From assembly GCF_004570575.1 (NCBI RefSeq), contig NZ_SPPD01000001.1:186001-250000 (forward strand): a DNA stretch of 64,000 nucleotides, read 5' to 3'. The position numbers and the translations under genes were made by a program. Shown here one piece after another: positions 1-8,585 of this stretch; within the stretch, counting starts at the first letter, position 1, and the number at the start of each line of letters is the position of its first letter. The stretch is from Streptococcus cuniculi. Lineage in GTDB: Bacteria; Bacillota; Bacilli; Lactobacillales; Streptococcaceae. Under the pieces are notes generated by a model that ran no database searches, was not told the origin of the DNA, and saw nothing but the letters and a program-made list of their open reading frames with translations.

Positions 1-511
1 GCCCAGATGCAGGCGATTCAGCAGTCTGTGGTAGTAGTCATCAACTATCCAAATGGCGACAGTGATGAAATTCCGGCTGAGGTGATTGTAGAAGATAACC
101 GCTCCGAAGAGGAAAAAATTCTTCAACAGACGCTGACAAGAACGACCCAGCAGGTCAAGTCTAAACGGTAAATCTTGGAGCAACTCCAGATGCCAGCGCA
201 TCTCTCGTATCAGTTCCTGCAGGTGCAACTGTAGCTTACAAAGAGCCAGTCGATACCAGCACAGTGGGTGATAAGCCAGCAGTTGTTGTCGTGACTTACG
301 CAGACGGTAGCAAGCTGTGATCGTCAAGGTTGTTGCTAACGGTAAGGACACGAATGAGGAACAGCCTCAAGGAGGACAGCAAAAAGTTGTGCCGAAGACT
401 ACCTTGCCGAAAACAGGTAGCAGTGAGCATACGGGTACAGCCGTACTTGGAATGGGTGCCTTGGTAACAGCCCTTGGTCTTATGGGAATCAAGAAAAAAG
501 AATCCGAATAA
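1..511 (+). pseudogene. Decayed 3' end of a Rib-repeat LPXTG surface protein gene
   Basis: The gene is cut off by the window's left edge. What remains encodes Rib/alpha-like repeat sequence (motifs VVVVINYPNGD and VVVVTYADGSK) and then a sortase signal, LPKTG, a hydrophobic helix and the tail KKKESE. The homologous reading changes frame several times. Bases 3-26 read in one frame (PDAGDSAV), 28-117 in a second, 120-317 in a third, and 314-511 in the last. The second shift coincides with a run of six A at 113-118. The third frame holds a stop TAA at 162-164, where a Gln codon (CAA) would restore QTVNLGATP. The last shift, near 314, fits loss of one G from AAGGCT. With at least three frameshifts and one nonsense change, this is very unlikely to make an anchored protein. 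The function was presumably adhesion or surface display. Confidence 0.85.
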
Positions 512-537
512 GGTGTCTTTCATCAATAATGCGAGAA

Positions 538-565
538 GTTGAGTAATGCTTACTCAGCTTTTTTT
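538..565 (+). terminator. Intrinsic terminator after the surface-protein remnant
   Basis: An inverted repeat (GAGTAA, loop TGC, TTACTC, with flanking pairs) is followed by a run of T at 559-565. It separates the pseudogene from the PTS locus. Confidence 0.7.
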
Positions 566-615
566 GACGAGTATGACTCGTTTGCTTTCCTTAAGAATGT
601 GGAAAAATATCTTTT

Positions 616-653
616 TTGAAAACATTTACAAAGGGAAGTGGGAGGATTATACT
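616..653 (+). promoter_or_regulatory. Promoter with overlapping cre-like site for the GH1/DUF871 genes
   Basis: TTTACA (625-630) and TATACT (648-653) are separated by 17 bp, a good sigma-A promoter. The 15-mer TTGAAAACATTTACA at 616-630 matches the CcpA cre consensus WTGWAARCGYWWWCW at all but one position (A for the central G) and covers the -35. This predicts repression by CcpA when glucose is present. It is inferred from consensus matching only. Confidence 0.65.
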
Positions 654-683
654 AGAAATAAAACAAGTCATAAAGGAGACACT

Positions 684-2087
684 ATGTCAGAAACAGTAAA
701 AACACTCTATCGTTTTCCAGAAGGATTTTTGTGGGGGAGTTCGACTTCTGGCCCACAGAGTGAGGGGATTGTGGCTGGAGATGGTAAGACCAAAAGCAAC
801 TGGGACGCTTGGTATGAAAGGGAGCCAGAATGTTTTTTTGATCAGGTAGGTCCTGAAAAGACCTCTACTTTTTACCAGCATTTCCGAAAGGATATCCAGC
901 TTCTGAAAGAAACAGGGCACACGGTTTTTCGGACCTCCATTCAGTGGTCACGTTTGATTGCAGACGGGACAGGCGAAGTCAATGAGCAAGCGGTTGCCTT
1001 CTACCATCAGGTCTTTAAGAGCATTGTGAATGAGGGAATCAAGCTGATTGTCAATCTCTATCATTTTGATTTACCATACGCTCTTCAGGAGCGTGGCGGC
1101 TGGGAAAACAAGGAGACGGTCTATGCCTATGAGCGCTATGCAAGGACCTGTTTTGACTTGTTTGGTGATATCGTAGACACTTGGATAACCTTCAATGAGC
1201 CGATTGTTCCTGTCGAATGTGGGTATTTGGGAGATTTTCATCTGCCAGGTGTGATCGATGCCAAGGCGGCCGCCTTGGTTGCCTATCATACGCAGTTGGC
1301 AAGTTCATTAGCTGTCAAGGCCTGTCATGAAGCGCATCCAGACCACCGGATTTGCATTGTCTTGAATTTGACTCCAGCCTATCCACGCAGTGACAGCAAA
1401 GAAGACCAAGATGCCGCACGGATTGCCGAACTGTTCCAAACCAAGAGTTTCCTAGATCCATCTGTTCTAGGTGTTTACCCGCCTGAATTGGTGGACATCT
1501 TAGAGAACCATGGCATCCTACCGTTAGCAACGCAAGAAGAATTGACCATCATCAAGGAAAACACGGTTGATTTTCTAGGGGTGAACTACTATCAACCTCT
1601 GCGTGTGCAAGCTAGAAGCAGTCAGCCAAGTGAAGACGAGCCTTTGACACCGCATTATTACTACGAGCCTTACGATATGCCTGGCAAGAAAATCAATCCG
1701 CACCGTGGCTGGGAAATCTATGAAAAAGGCATTTACGATATTGGCATGAACCTCAAGGAGCATTATGGCAATATTGAATGGCTGGTGACGGAAAATGGTA
1801 TGGGAGTGGAAGGTGAGGACAAATTCCGCGAGAACGGCGTGATTCAAGATGATTATCGCATTGACTTTATCGCCGACCATTTGGTGGAGCTCCACAGGGC
1901 GATAGAAGCTGGGACTAACTGTAAGGGATATATGCTATGGACCTTTATCGATTGCTGGTCTTGGCTCAATGCCTATAAGAATCGCTATGGCCTAATTGAA
2001 CTGAATCTAGGTACCCAAGAGCGGACGATCAAAAAATCAGGTCATTGGTTTAAAGAACTAAGTCAAAACAACGGTTTTGAGAGATAG
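684..2087 (+). CDS. GH1 glycosidase, probable 6-phospho-beta-glucosidase
   Basis: This 467-residue cytoplasmic enzyme of glycoside hydrolase family 1 probably hydrolyses a phosphorylated beta-disaccharide delivered by the PTS encoded downstream. The acid/base Glu is in TFNEP (Glu172) and the nucleophile in VTENG (Glu370). In the C-terminal substrate loop the Glu that plain beta-glucosidases use is replaced by Ser (IDCWSW), followed by KNRYG, which fits the 6-phospho subgroup although the loop is not canonical. The ATG at 684 is chosen because AAAGGAGA lies just upstream. The same frame stays open to 546, but that extension overlaps the upstream terminator and has no ribosome site. The next gene starts 8 bp downstream. 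Substrate is inferred. Confidence 0.9.
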   Translation: MSETVKTLYRFPEGFLWGSSTSGPQSEGIVAGDGKTKSNWDAWYEREPECFFDQVGPEKTSTFYQHFRKDIQLLKETGHTVFRTSIQWSRLIADGTGEVNEQAVAFYHQVFKSIVNEGIKLIVNLYHFDLPYALQERGGWENKETVYAYERYARTCFDLFGDIVDTWITFNEPIVPVECGYLGDFHLPGVIDAKAAALVAYHTQLASSLAVKACHEAHPDHRICIVLNLTPAYPRSDSKEDQDAARIAELFQTKSFLDPSVLGVYPPELVDILENHGILPLATQEELTIIKENTVDFLGVNYYQPLRVQARSSQPSEDEPLTPHYYYEPYDMPGKKINPHRGWEIYEKGIYDIGMNLKEHYGNIEWLVTENGMGVEGEDKFRENGVIQDDYRIDFIADHLVELHRAIEAGTNCKGYMLWTFIDCWSWLNAYKNRYGLIELNLGTQERTIKKSGHWFKELSQNNGFER

Positions 2088-2095
2088 GAGGCGCT

Positions 2096-3205
2096 ATGCT
2101 AGCACTTGGATTTTCGCTCTATCCTGAGAAATACGACATCAAGCAGTCCTTGGCTTATATTGATTTACTTGCCAAGTATGGGGCTAAGCGACTTTTTATG
2201 AGCCTTTTGCAACTGTCAGACGGCATGGCAGATTGTGGCCAACTCTATCAAGACATTATTGCCTATGCGAATCGCAAGGGGATTCGAGTGATTGCAGATA
2301 TCAGTCCAGCCTTTTTAGCGGCCAATGGCTGGCACGATTGTTTGGTGGAAAAATGCCGAGAATTTGGCTTAGCAGGTGTTCGTCTGGATGAGGCGTTGCC
2401 ACTAGCTGAGATGGTACTCTTGACGCAGAATACGGCTGGTCTCAAAATCGAACTCAATATGAGTACGGATAAGCACTTGCTGACAGCGTTATTAGAAGCA
2501 GGGGCAGATGTGGAGAATATCATTGCCTGCCACAATTTTTATCCCCATGAATTTACAGGACTTTCGCGCAAGCATTTCTTAGACATGTCCACTTTCTATC
2601 ACGAAAGAGGGATTGAGACCGCAGTTTTTCTGAGTGCAGCGACTGCAACAGAAGGCCCATGGCCTGTGACAGAAGGCCTTCCGACCTTGGAAGAAATCCG
2701 TCATGCGCCCTTGGCGGTTCAGGCTGAGGTGATGAAAGCAACAGGCTTGTTTGATACGGTCTTGATTTCCAATCAATTCATCACAGAAACAGAACTGGCA
2801 GGTCTAGTTGAGGTCTTGGAGCAAGACAGTATTGAGCTCGCCTACGAGCTTTTGGTAGAGTTGACCGCTGTAGAACAGGCTGTCCTTGATTTTCCGCATC
2901 GGTATCGGGGAGATGTATCTGACTTTGTCATTCGCTCGATCGAGCCTCGTGTGCGCTACCGGGAGGCCAGTATTCCACCACGTACGCAGTCCAAGGAGGT
3001 CACAAGAGGGACAATTGTCGTTGATAACGATGCCTACCTGCGCTACAAGGGGGAATTGCAGATTGCCCTCAAATCCTTTACCGTCAGTGAGAAAGCCAAT
3101 ATTGTCGCCCGACTTACACCGTGGAGCTTGCTGATTTTGGAGTATCTGCAACCGTGGCAGGACTTTCGGCTGAAAGAAGCTAGCTTAGAAACGAGTGAGA
3201 ACTAG
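2096..3205 (+). CDS. DUF871 family protein, MupG-like
   Basis: The 369-residue product has the DUF871 layout, an N-terminal TIM-barrel half (starting LALGFSLYPEKYDI) and a smaller C-terminal domain. The one characterised member I know is Staphylococcus aureus MupG, a 6-phospho-N-acetylmuramidase that cleaves MurNAc-6P-GlcNAc after PTS uptake. Here it is co-transcribed with a GH1 enzyme and precedes a lactose/cellobiose-class PTS. No murQ (MurNAc-6P etherase) is nearby, so a wall-recycling role is not supported by context; a different phosphorylated disaccharide is equally possible. The RBS GGAGG sits just before the ATG. The stop codon lies inside the terminator stem. Family assignment is firm, substrate unknown. 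Confidence 0.8.
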   Translation: MLALGFSLYPEKYDIKQSLAYIDLLAKYGAKRLFMSLLQLSDGMADCGQLYQDIIAYANRKGIRVIADISPAFLAANGWHDCLVEKCREFGLAGVRLDEALPLAEMVLLTQNTAGLKIELNMSTDKHLLTALLEAGADVENIIACHNFYPHEFTGLSRKHFLDMSTFYHERGIETAVFLSAATATEGPWPVTEGLPTLEEIRHAPLAVQAEVMKATGLFDTVLISNQFITETELAGLVEVLEQDSIELAYELLVELTAVEQAVLDFPHRYRGDVSDFVIRSIEPRVRYREASIPPRTQSKEVTRGTIVVDNDAYLRYKGELQIALKSFTVSEKANIVARLTPWSLLILEYLQPWQDFRLKEASLETSEN

Positions 3206-3227
3206 GTCTGTCCGACCTAGTTTTTTA
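3200..3227 (+). terminator. Intrinsic terminator overlapping the DUF871 stop codon
   Basis: AACTAGGTC (3200-3208) pairs with GACCTAGTT (3214-3222) over a 5-nt loop and runs into T residues to 3226. The TAG stop (3203-3205) is part of the stem. Confidence 0.85.
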
Positions 3228-3960
3228 ATACTCTTCAAAAATCAAACAGCTCCTTTGTCAACTCGCCTCGGTGAGTGAAAACTCCTATTTTTGCCTTGCT
3301 CACTTCAACAGTTTGGGAATAGACTGTTGAAGGTTGGAAATAAAACGAGCGATTCTTGTGACAAACGCTCTCGTATCTTGTGGAAATCTGAATTGTGTTC
3401 GAGCTAAAAGTCACTATGAAAAAGATAGCTTGCCTTGTGTTTACGTTAAACACGGCAGCAATCTCCTATTTTCGTTAGGACTTTTTTGGACAATCTCACT
3501 ACTTAATTGAACTCGAGCGAAGCACTGTGTGAAAAATAAGAAAGCGAGGTCCATTTGAAAAAGCTATCGTAACTTGGTTAAGTCATCCTTCCATGTTGGC
3601 GGTAGCTAGCTGGATATTCCCTACATTTCATTTGTTTAATTGAACACGGACTAAGAGCTGTGTAAAAAAGATAGGCAGCTGTTCTCGCTTTAGCGAGTTA
3701 CAGCTGAGAATCCCTTTAGTGGATAGGCAGCTGTTCCAGCTTTAGCCGATTACAGGTGTGGCTACCTTTAGAGATTGGGCTGAAAACCTCCACTGGAGCT
3801 TTTCACTCGTCGTATTTCCTATTTTGCTGTAGCTGTTGCAGGCTATGCCTGCTTTACAGATACAGAAGAAATAATCCAGTGGATTGTTTCTTCAAACAGG
3901 GTGCGCTTTGAGTTTTTAACGGACTCGTATCGTCTATTTTCATCAGTATTGCGGAAAAAA
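3228..3960. repeat. Mosaic intergenic repeat block between the DUF871 gene and the PRD regulator
   Basis: No gene is credible in these 730 bases. They are a patchwork of modules seen elsewhere in the window. A terminal-type motif ATACTCTTCAAAAATCAAA is at 3228. A hairpin CTTCAACAGT/ACTGTTGAAG is at 3303-3332 (compare 19111-19137 and 60121-60149). CGCTCTCGTATCTTG and AACTCGAGC modules recur at 59690-60200. ATCGTAACTTGGTTAAG is near 3568 and a related string near 59862. Two 50-bp hairpin units are at 3670-3771. The stretch 3660-3860 closely parallels 59470-59670. Confidence 0.75.
3670..3771. repeat. Two 50-bp GATAGGCAGCTG hairpin units, 52 bp apart
   Basis: Unit 1 (3670-3719) folds with outer stem CAGCTGT/ACAGCTG and inner stem CTCGC/GCGAG around TTTA. 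Unit 2 (3722-3771) is a diverged copy. Further copies lie at 35582-35683 and 59488-59530. Confidence 0.8.
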
Positions 3961-3985
3961 GGAGTGTGAAGGCTTGATGAATATT

Positions 3986-3994
3986 TGGTACAAT
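3986..3994 (+). promoter_or_regulatory. Extended -10 promoter for the PRD regulator and PTS genes
   Basis: TGG-TACAAT forms an extended -10 about 40 bp upstream of the regulator start. No convincing -35 is visible. Dependence on activation is plausible but not shown. Confidence 0.45.
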
Positions 3995-4035
3995 AGAAAG
4001 TAAGAAAAGGCTTACAAAAAGATCGGAGGTGAGAA

Positions 4036-6018
4036 ATGCTAACGAAAAAAGAGGCGGCGATTGTGCAGGTCTTGCTACGGCATGAGGGAACCTATATTTC
4101 CAGTCAAAAGATTGCAGCAGCCATTGGCATGAGCGACCGCACCGTCCGAAAGTATCTGCAAATCATCAAGGATAAAATTGCTAAAAGAGGGGTAGAGCTG
4201 ATTTCCAAATCAGGCTATGGCTACCAGTTGTCCTTTCGAGATGAGGAGCAGTTTCAGCTCTACTGGCAGGAGTGGCAGCAGTCGGATAAGTTGGTCAAGG
4301 ACGTAAGCCAACTGGAGGAAGCGACAGATAGGCGTCACTACATTATTCATAAACTTTTTTTGGAGGCAGGTAGTCCGACCATTTTGGCCCTATCCCAAGA
4401 GTTATACCTGAGTAAGACTAGCGTGTCTCAGCTGTTGACAGAAATAAAGGACTTGGTTCGCCCCTATAGACTTGAGATTCAGATTAGCAGAAAAGGCATT
4501 CAGGTCGTAGGAAGCGAGCTTGCTATCCGCCACTTTATCAAAGATTATTTCTTTATGGATAGCTTCCAAAATTCCGTTTTTTCTCTACTCCAGCACGATG
4601 TTCTTGAAGAAAGTCATTTTTCGGATATTATCATGATTGTCATCGATGAATGCCGAAACGGTCAGCTGCAATTGCCTGACTTCGTCTTGCATAATCTAGT
4701 GGTTCACTTAGCTTTGATGATGAGCAGGATTCGTCTGGGCAATCCAGTCCAGTTGGTTTCCCATCAAGAAGATAGAAAGAGTCCAGAATACCAAGTGGCA
4801 ACAAGGATTTTAGGACGCTTAGCAGAACGCTTTTCCATCGAATTTCCGGAGAAAGAAGCAGCCTATATCTCCATTCACTTGCATGGAGGAAAAGAAGAAA
4901 CAGGTAGCCATCAAACAGCAGATAGCGTGACAAGACACCTACGAGAGCGCTTGGAAAAACTGGGTCAGCAGCTAGCTACTCCCTTAGAGCTGGATGTACA
5001 TCTGCTCGATTCATTGAAGGTGCATTTTATTCCCTTCCTGCATCGGATTCACAATGGCATTCAGCTAGTCAATCCCTTGACAGAAGAGATTGTAGCCCAG
5101 TATCCCGAGGTTCTTGCGGCAGTCAAGGAAGTGTTCTCTTCTATGCCTGAATTACAAGGTCAAGCCATCACAGAAGATGAATATGCCTATATTAGTTTGC
5201 ATGTCTTGGCGTCTTTGGAGAAAATGAGCGGACAGGTCCGCTACCGTGTCCTAGTCGTTTGTGCAAGTGGCTACGGAAGTGCTAGGATGTTGAAACAGCG
5301 ACTGGAAAATGAATTTCCAGCAGAATTAGACATTGTAGAAGTTGCGAGTTATCTCGATTTGACCGAGCAAGACTTGACAGGCATTGATTTTATCATCTCC
5401 TCGGTGGACTTGAGTAGTGTGGTCTTTCTCGTTCCGGTGGTCAAGGTCAGCGTTTTGTTGCAACCGCAAGACATTACCCGTATTCGTAGCCACATGACCA
5501 AGAGGGTCTGGACGAGGGAAGAGCCAACTGTGACCAAAAGGAGCCTAGAAAAACAGGCTTGCCCGCTAGGAGATGTAGCCCAATTATTTCAGGAATCGCA
5601 ATTCTTGTATTTTGATCAGCAGGTGGACAAGGAGAGGGTCTTATCCCAGATGATTCACTGCTTGGAAGAAGGAGGAGACCCACGCTTTCGACAGGATTTC
5701 CGCAAGCAGATTGCGATTCGGGAAAATCTTAGCTCCGTTGTCTATGAGGAAGTCCTCGCCTTTCCGCATCCGCCAAAGGCGCTGACTCAAAAAGAACAGG
5801 TAGTGATAGCTGTTTGCCGTTATCCGATTTACTGGGATAAGGAGTATGACCAGGTGCGTTTTGTCTTTCTGCTATCTCCCTCAACAGGGAAAAATGAGCG
5901 GATGAAGCTGGTCACACCAGCCCTCGCATCTTTTGTACATGCGCCTGATTTACAGAAAAAACTACAGGACAATCCAACTGTCCAACAATTCAAAGAACTA
6001 TTTATCCCTTTACTATAG
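4036..6018 (+). CDS. PRD-containing PTS regulator (LicR/CelR-type transcriptional activator)
   Basis: This 660-residue regulator has an N-terminal HTH (residues 5-60), a second winged-helix region, and two PTS regulation domains with conserved His (around VVHLALMMSRI and LHGG, then KVHFIPFLHRI and SLHVLA). An EIIB-like domain carries the phospho-Cys in VVCASGYGS (Cys409). A C-terminal mannitol-type EIIA domain has His578 in AFPHP. Such proteins sense PTS phosphorylation state and switch on the adjacent PTS genes. The start is supported by GGAGGTGAG before the ATG. The IIB gene starts 15 bp after the stop, so the regulator is probably co-transcribed with its target. It is a DNA-binding activator type, not a BglG RNA-binding antiterminator, because it begins with HTH domains rather than a CAT domain. 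Confidence 0.9.
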   Translation: MLTKKEAAIVQVLLRHEGTYISSQKIAAAIGMSDRTVRKYLQIIKDKIAKRGVELISKSGYGYQLSFRDEEQFQLYWQEWQQSDKLVKDVSQLEEATDRRHYIIHKLFLEAGSPTILALSQELYLSKTSVSQLLTEIKDLVRPYRLEIQISRKGIQVVGSELAIRHFIKDYFFMDSFQNSVFSLLQHDVLEESHFSDIIMIVIDECRNGQLQLPDFVLHNLVVHLALMMSRIRLGNPVQLVSHQEDRKSPEYQVATRILGRLAERFSIEFPEKEAAYISIHLHGGKEETGSHQTADSVTRHLRERLEKLGQQLATPLELDVHLLDSLKVHFIPFLHRIHNGIQLVNPLTEEIVAQYPEVLAAVKEVFSSMPELQGQAITEDEYAYISLHVLASLEKMSGQVRYRVLVVCASGYGSARMLKQRLENEFPAELDIVEVASYLDLTEQDLTGIDFIISSVDLSSVVFLVPVVKVSVLLQPQDITRIRSHMTKRVWTREEPTVTKRSLEKQACPLGDVAQLFQESQFLYFDQQVDKERVLSQMIHCLEEGGDPRFRQDFRKQIAIRENLSSVVYEEVLAFPHPPKALTQKEQVVIAVCRYPIYWDKEYDQVRFVFLLSPSTGKNERMKLVTPALASFVHAPDLQKKLQDNPTVQQFKELFIPLL

Positions 6019-6033
6019 GGAAGGAGGAAAACA

Positions 6034-6345
6034 ATGAAAAATATCATGTTAGTATGTAATGCTGGTATGTCTACTAGTATGTTAGTAACCAAAATGCTCA
6101 AAGCAGCAAGCGACAAAGGCATAGAAGTAAATATTTGGGCTGTTCCGATTTCTGAAGTTGCAGATGAGGTAGCCAATAAAACAATTGATGTCTTGCTCGT
6201 CGGACCTCAGGTCAAATTTATGTTGGACGAGTACAAGGAAAATTACGAGCCAGACATCAAGGTTGGCGATATCAATATGGTCGACTACGGCACTATGAAT
6301 GGAGCCAACGTCTTGGACTTTGCCTTGAAATTATTAGGAGAGTAG
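6034..6345 (+). CDS. PTS lactose/cellobiose-family IIB component
   Basis: This 103-residue cytosolic phosphocarrier starts KNIMLVCNAGMSTS. Cys8 in the P-loop-like motif is the phosphorylated residue, which receives phosphate from IIA and passes it to sugar entering through IIC. A strong ribosome site (AAGGAGG) precedes the ATG. It is separated from IIA by only 3 bp. Cellobiose or another beta-glucoside is the usual substrate of the class; the exact sugar is not visible. Confidence 0.93.
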   Translation: MKNIMLVCNAGMSTSMLVTKMLKAASDKGIEVNIWAVPISEVADEVANKTIDVLLVGPQVKFMLDEYKENYEPDIKVGDINMVDYGTMNGANVLDFALKLLGE

Positions 6346-6348
6346 CCG

Positions 6349-6678
6349 ATGGGAGAACCAGCAAATCTTGAAGCGATTATGGGGCTCATTATGCACGGGG
6401 GCGATGCTAAGGGCAATGCGGTCGAAGCCATTCGTGCAGCTAAAAAAGGGGATTTTGATGCAGCAGCAAGCTTCCTTGAAAAAGCCCACCATGCTCTGAA
6501 TATTGCCCATAAATCACAAACGGCCTTATTAGCAGAAGAAGCAGCTGGGCAGTCAATCGAAGTTTCCCTTTTAATGGTCCATGGTCAAGACCACTTGATG
6601 AATGCCATTACCTTCTTGGATATGGCCAAGGAAACGATTGATTTATACCGCAGAATAGAGGAAATCGGAGGACAGTAG
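6349..6678 (+). CDS. PTS lactose/cellobiose-family IIA component
   Basis: This 109-residue all-helical trimeric phosphocarrier has the conserved MVHGQDHLM motif with active-site His78 and a nearby Asp81, matching the family's typical numbering. It is phosphorylated by HPr and donates to IIB. GGAGAG upstream serves as ribosome site. The stop codon abuts the ATG of the next gene, suggesting translational coupling. Confidence 0.93.
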   Translation: MGEPANLEAIMGLIMHGGDAKGNAVEAIRAAKKGDFDAAASFLEKAHHALNIAHKSQTALLAEEAAGQSIEVSLLMVHGQDHLMNAITFLDMAKETIDLYRRIEEIGGQ

Positions 6679-7119
6679 ATGGAAGCTCGTCTGACAGTAA
6701 CAGGTCAACTGGAAGCCTTTTATGCCTTATACCTAGAATTGTTTCAGGAGGACTATCAAAGAGCAACAGGCAAGTCCCTTCCGCTGTCTGAGATAAGAGA
6801 GGGCTTGAGTTACGTCAAGCGTTTCGGAAAAAAAGAGGGTCAGTCCGTCAAAGTGACCTTGCAGCAGTTGATGGAAAAGGAGTGCTACGCCGTTGCGATT
6901 CAATCAAACCGCGGTGTGCAGTTTTTGACCTACCGCTTGGAAGAGGTGGGAGATCATCAGGTAGAAATTGTCTACACCGAAGATTATCTGCCAGAAGGGC
7001 GCTGGAACAAGCTCAACTATAAATTATTGCTTCCTCTTATGAAACGGAGTTTAGAGAAGCGCATGCTTCTTCAAATTAAAAAATTTGCAGAATTTGCAAC
7101 AAAAAAGGAGGTTCATTAA
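6679..7119 (+). CDS. DUF3284 domain protein of a cellobiose-type PTS operon
   Basis: This 146-residue soluble protein has no signal peptide or membrane helix. It belongs to DUF3284, small proteins found between PTS components in streptococcal and lactobacillal beta-glucoside operons. The function is unknown. The ATG begins immediately after the IIA stop and its own stop abuts the IIC start, so it is translated with the PTS. Its middle (ECYAVAIQSNRGVQFLTYRLEE) suggests an alpha/beta fold that might bind a ligand; that is inference only. Confidence 0.8.
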   Translation: MEARLTVTGQLEAFYALYLELFQEDYQRATGKSLPLSEIREGLSYVKRFGKKEGQSVKVTLQQLMEKECYAVAIQSNRGVQFLTYRLEEVGDHQVEIVYTEDYLPEGRWNKLNYKLLLPLMKRSLEKRMLLQIKKFAEFATKKEVH

Positions 7120-8460
7120 ATGGACACATTTATGAAAATTTCAGGAAAACTGGGCTCGCAGAAGCACCTAGTTGCCATTCGGGATGCCTTTCTCGCCATG
7201 TTTCCACTGACCATGGCAGGGGCGATTGCAGTCTTAATCAATGTCTTGGTGCGTGACATTCCAAACAGCATGGGGAATACCGGCTTTGCAGAAAGCATGC
7301 AACCTCTCATCACCTTAAATGGTTGTGTTTACTTTGGAACGATTGCCATTATGGCGTTTGCCTTCGTCTTTGCCCTTGGTTACAACCGAGCTCAACATGA
7401 AAAGCTCAATCCGATTGCAGGAGGCTTGGTTTCTTTTGCAGCCTTCATCTCGACTATTCCACAAACCATGACCATTGTGACAGATGTGGCAGGTCTTGAT
7501 AAGTCTGTTGTGAAAGCCTTGGTAGATTTTGGTTTGACCATCTCAGAAAGCGGTTTGGAAACTTCTGAGTGGGGTGCCATCAAGGTTGCCTATGCAGGTG
7601 CGACTGGCTTGTTTACTGCTATGATTATCGGTCTACTCTCAGCAGAAATTTACTGCTTCTTGATGAAAAAGAAAATCATCATCAAGATGCCAGATACGGT
7701 ACCGCCAGCTGTTAACAAGGCATTTGCTTCCATGATTCCAGGGATTGTAGCCATCTACGTTTCAGCCTTTATCGGCTTTATGGCAGTACAATTATCTGGT
7801 CAATCCTTGAACGACTTGGTATCAGCCTACATTCAAAAACCATTACTTGGTCTATCTCAAGGTTGGTTCAGCGTTGTCTTGCTTTCTTTCCTTGTACAAT
7901 TGTTCTGGTTCTTCGGACTTCATGGACACAACGTATTGGGACCTGTGTTGGATGGTATCTACCTACCTGCTCTCCTTGAAAATACAGCAGCGCATGAAGC
8001 TGGCAAGGCCCTTCCTTACATCTGGACTCGTGGCTCTTTCGATGCTTACGGGCAAATGGGTGGTTCAGGTGTGACCATTGCCTTTATCATTGCAGTCTTC
8101 CTCTTTTCAAAACGCCAAGAATACCGTGCTGTTGCTAAATTATCAGCACCGATGGGGATTTTCAATATCAATGAACCAGTTACCTTTGGTATTCCAATGG
8201 TCTTGAATCCACTCTTTGTCATTCCGTGGCTGATTGTTCCGCCAATCTGTTGTGGTATTGCCTATGCAGCGACAGCTCTTGGCTTGATTCCACCAGTCTA
8301 CGTATCCATCCCATGGATTACCCCTCCAGGCCTTTATGCCTTCCTTGCAACAGGTGGGAATGTCTTAGCAGGTATCATTTCCTTAGTTAATGTCTTTATC
8401 GCCTTTCTCATCTGGACGCCATTTGTTATTGCAGCAAATAAGGTAGAAGTAGGGGACTAA
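7120..8460 (+). CDS. PTS lactose/cellobiose-family IIC permease
   Basis: This 446-residue membrane permease has about ten hydrophobic segments and the conserved substrate-site loop NINEPVTFGIP in its C-terminal half. It carries the sugar across the membrane while IIB phosphorylates it. AAGGAGG is well placed before the ATG. It is the last gene of the regulator-IIB-IIA-DUF3284-IIC unit and is followed by two hairpin terminators. Substrate is likely a beta-linked disaccharide, judged from the GH1 enzyme upstream. Confidence 0.92.
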   Translation: MDTFMKISGKLGSQKHLVAIRDAFLAMFPLTMAGAIAVLINVLVRDIPNSMGNTGFAESMQPLITLNGCVYFGTIAIMAFAFVFALGYNRAQHEKLNPIAGGLVSFAAFISTIPQTMTIVTDVAGLDKSVVKALVDFGLTISESGLETSEWGAIKVAYAGATGLFTAMIIGLLSAEIYCFLMKKKIIIKMPDTVPPAVNKAFASMIPGIVAIYVSAFIGFMAVQLSGQSLNDLVSAYIQKPLLGLSQGWFSVVLLSFLVQLFWFFGLHGHNVLGPVLDGIYLPALLENTAAHEAGKALPYIWTRGSFDAYGQMGGSGVTIAFIIAVFLFSKRQEYRAVAKLSAPMGIFNINEPVTFGIPMVLNPLFVIPWLIVPPICCGIAYAATALGLIPPVYVSIPWITPPGLYAFLATGGNVLAGIISLVNVFIAFLIWTPFVIAANKVEVGD

Positions 8461-8481
8461 AATCATCCAGTGGATGATTTT
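8459..8481 (+). terminator. Terminator hairpin at the IIC stop codon
   Basis: AAAATCATCC pairs with GGATGATTTT across AGT. The stem starts in the stop codon. The T tract is short, so it may act with the stronger hairpin at 8586-8632. It is also the start of a GAGCC...GGAAAGCGAGC repeat module (8483-8512). Confidence 0.55.
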
Positions 8482-8585
8482 AGCCCGAGCCTATAAATAG
8501 GAAAGCGAGCTTAGTCGCTCTCTAAGAAATGGCTGAGTTTTGCCTCATTCTCACCTTTCTACTATCACTGGCTGTGACCTAATCG

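Noticed and set aside
546-683. 46-codon N-terminal extension of the GH1 protein
   Set aside because: It would start inside the upstream terminator and span the promoter; the ATG at 684 has the ribosome site.
1575-1895. 106-codon open frame on the minus strand inside the GH1 gene
   Set aside because: Lies fully inside a gene with clear family motifs, with no ribosome site or recognisable product; a shadow frame.
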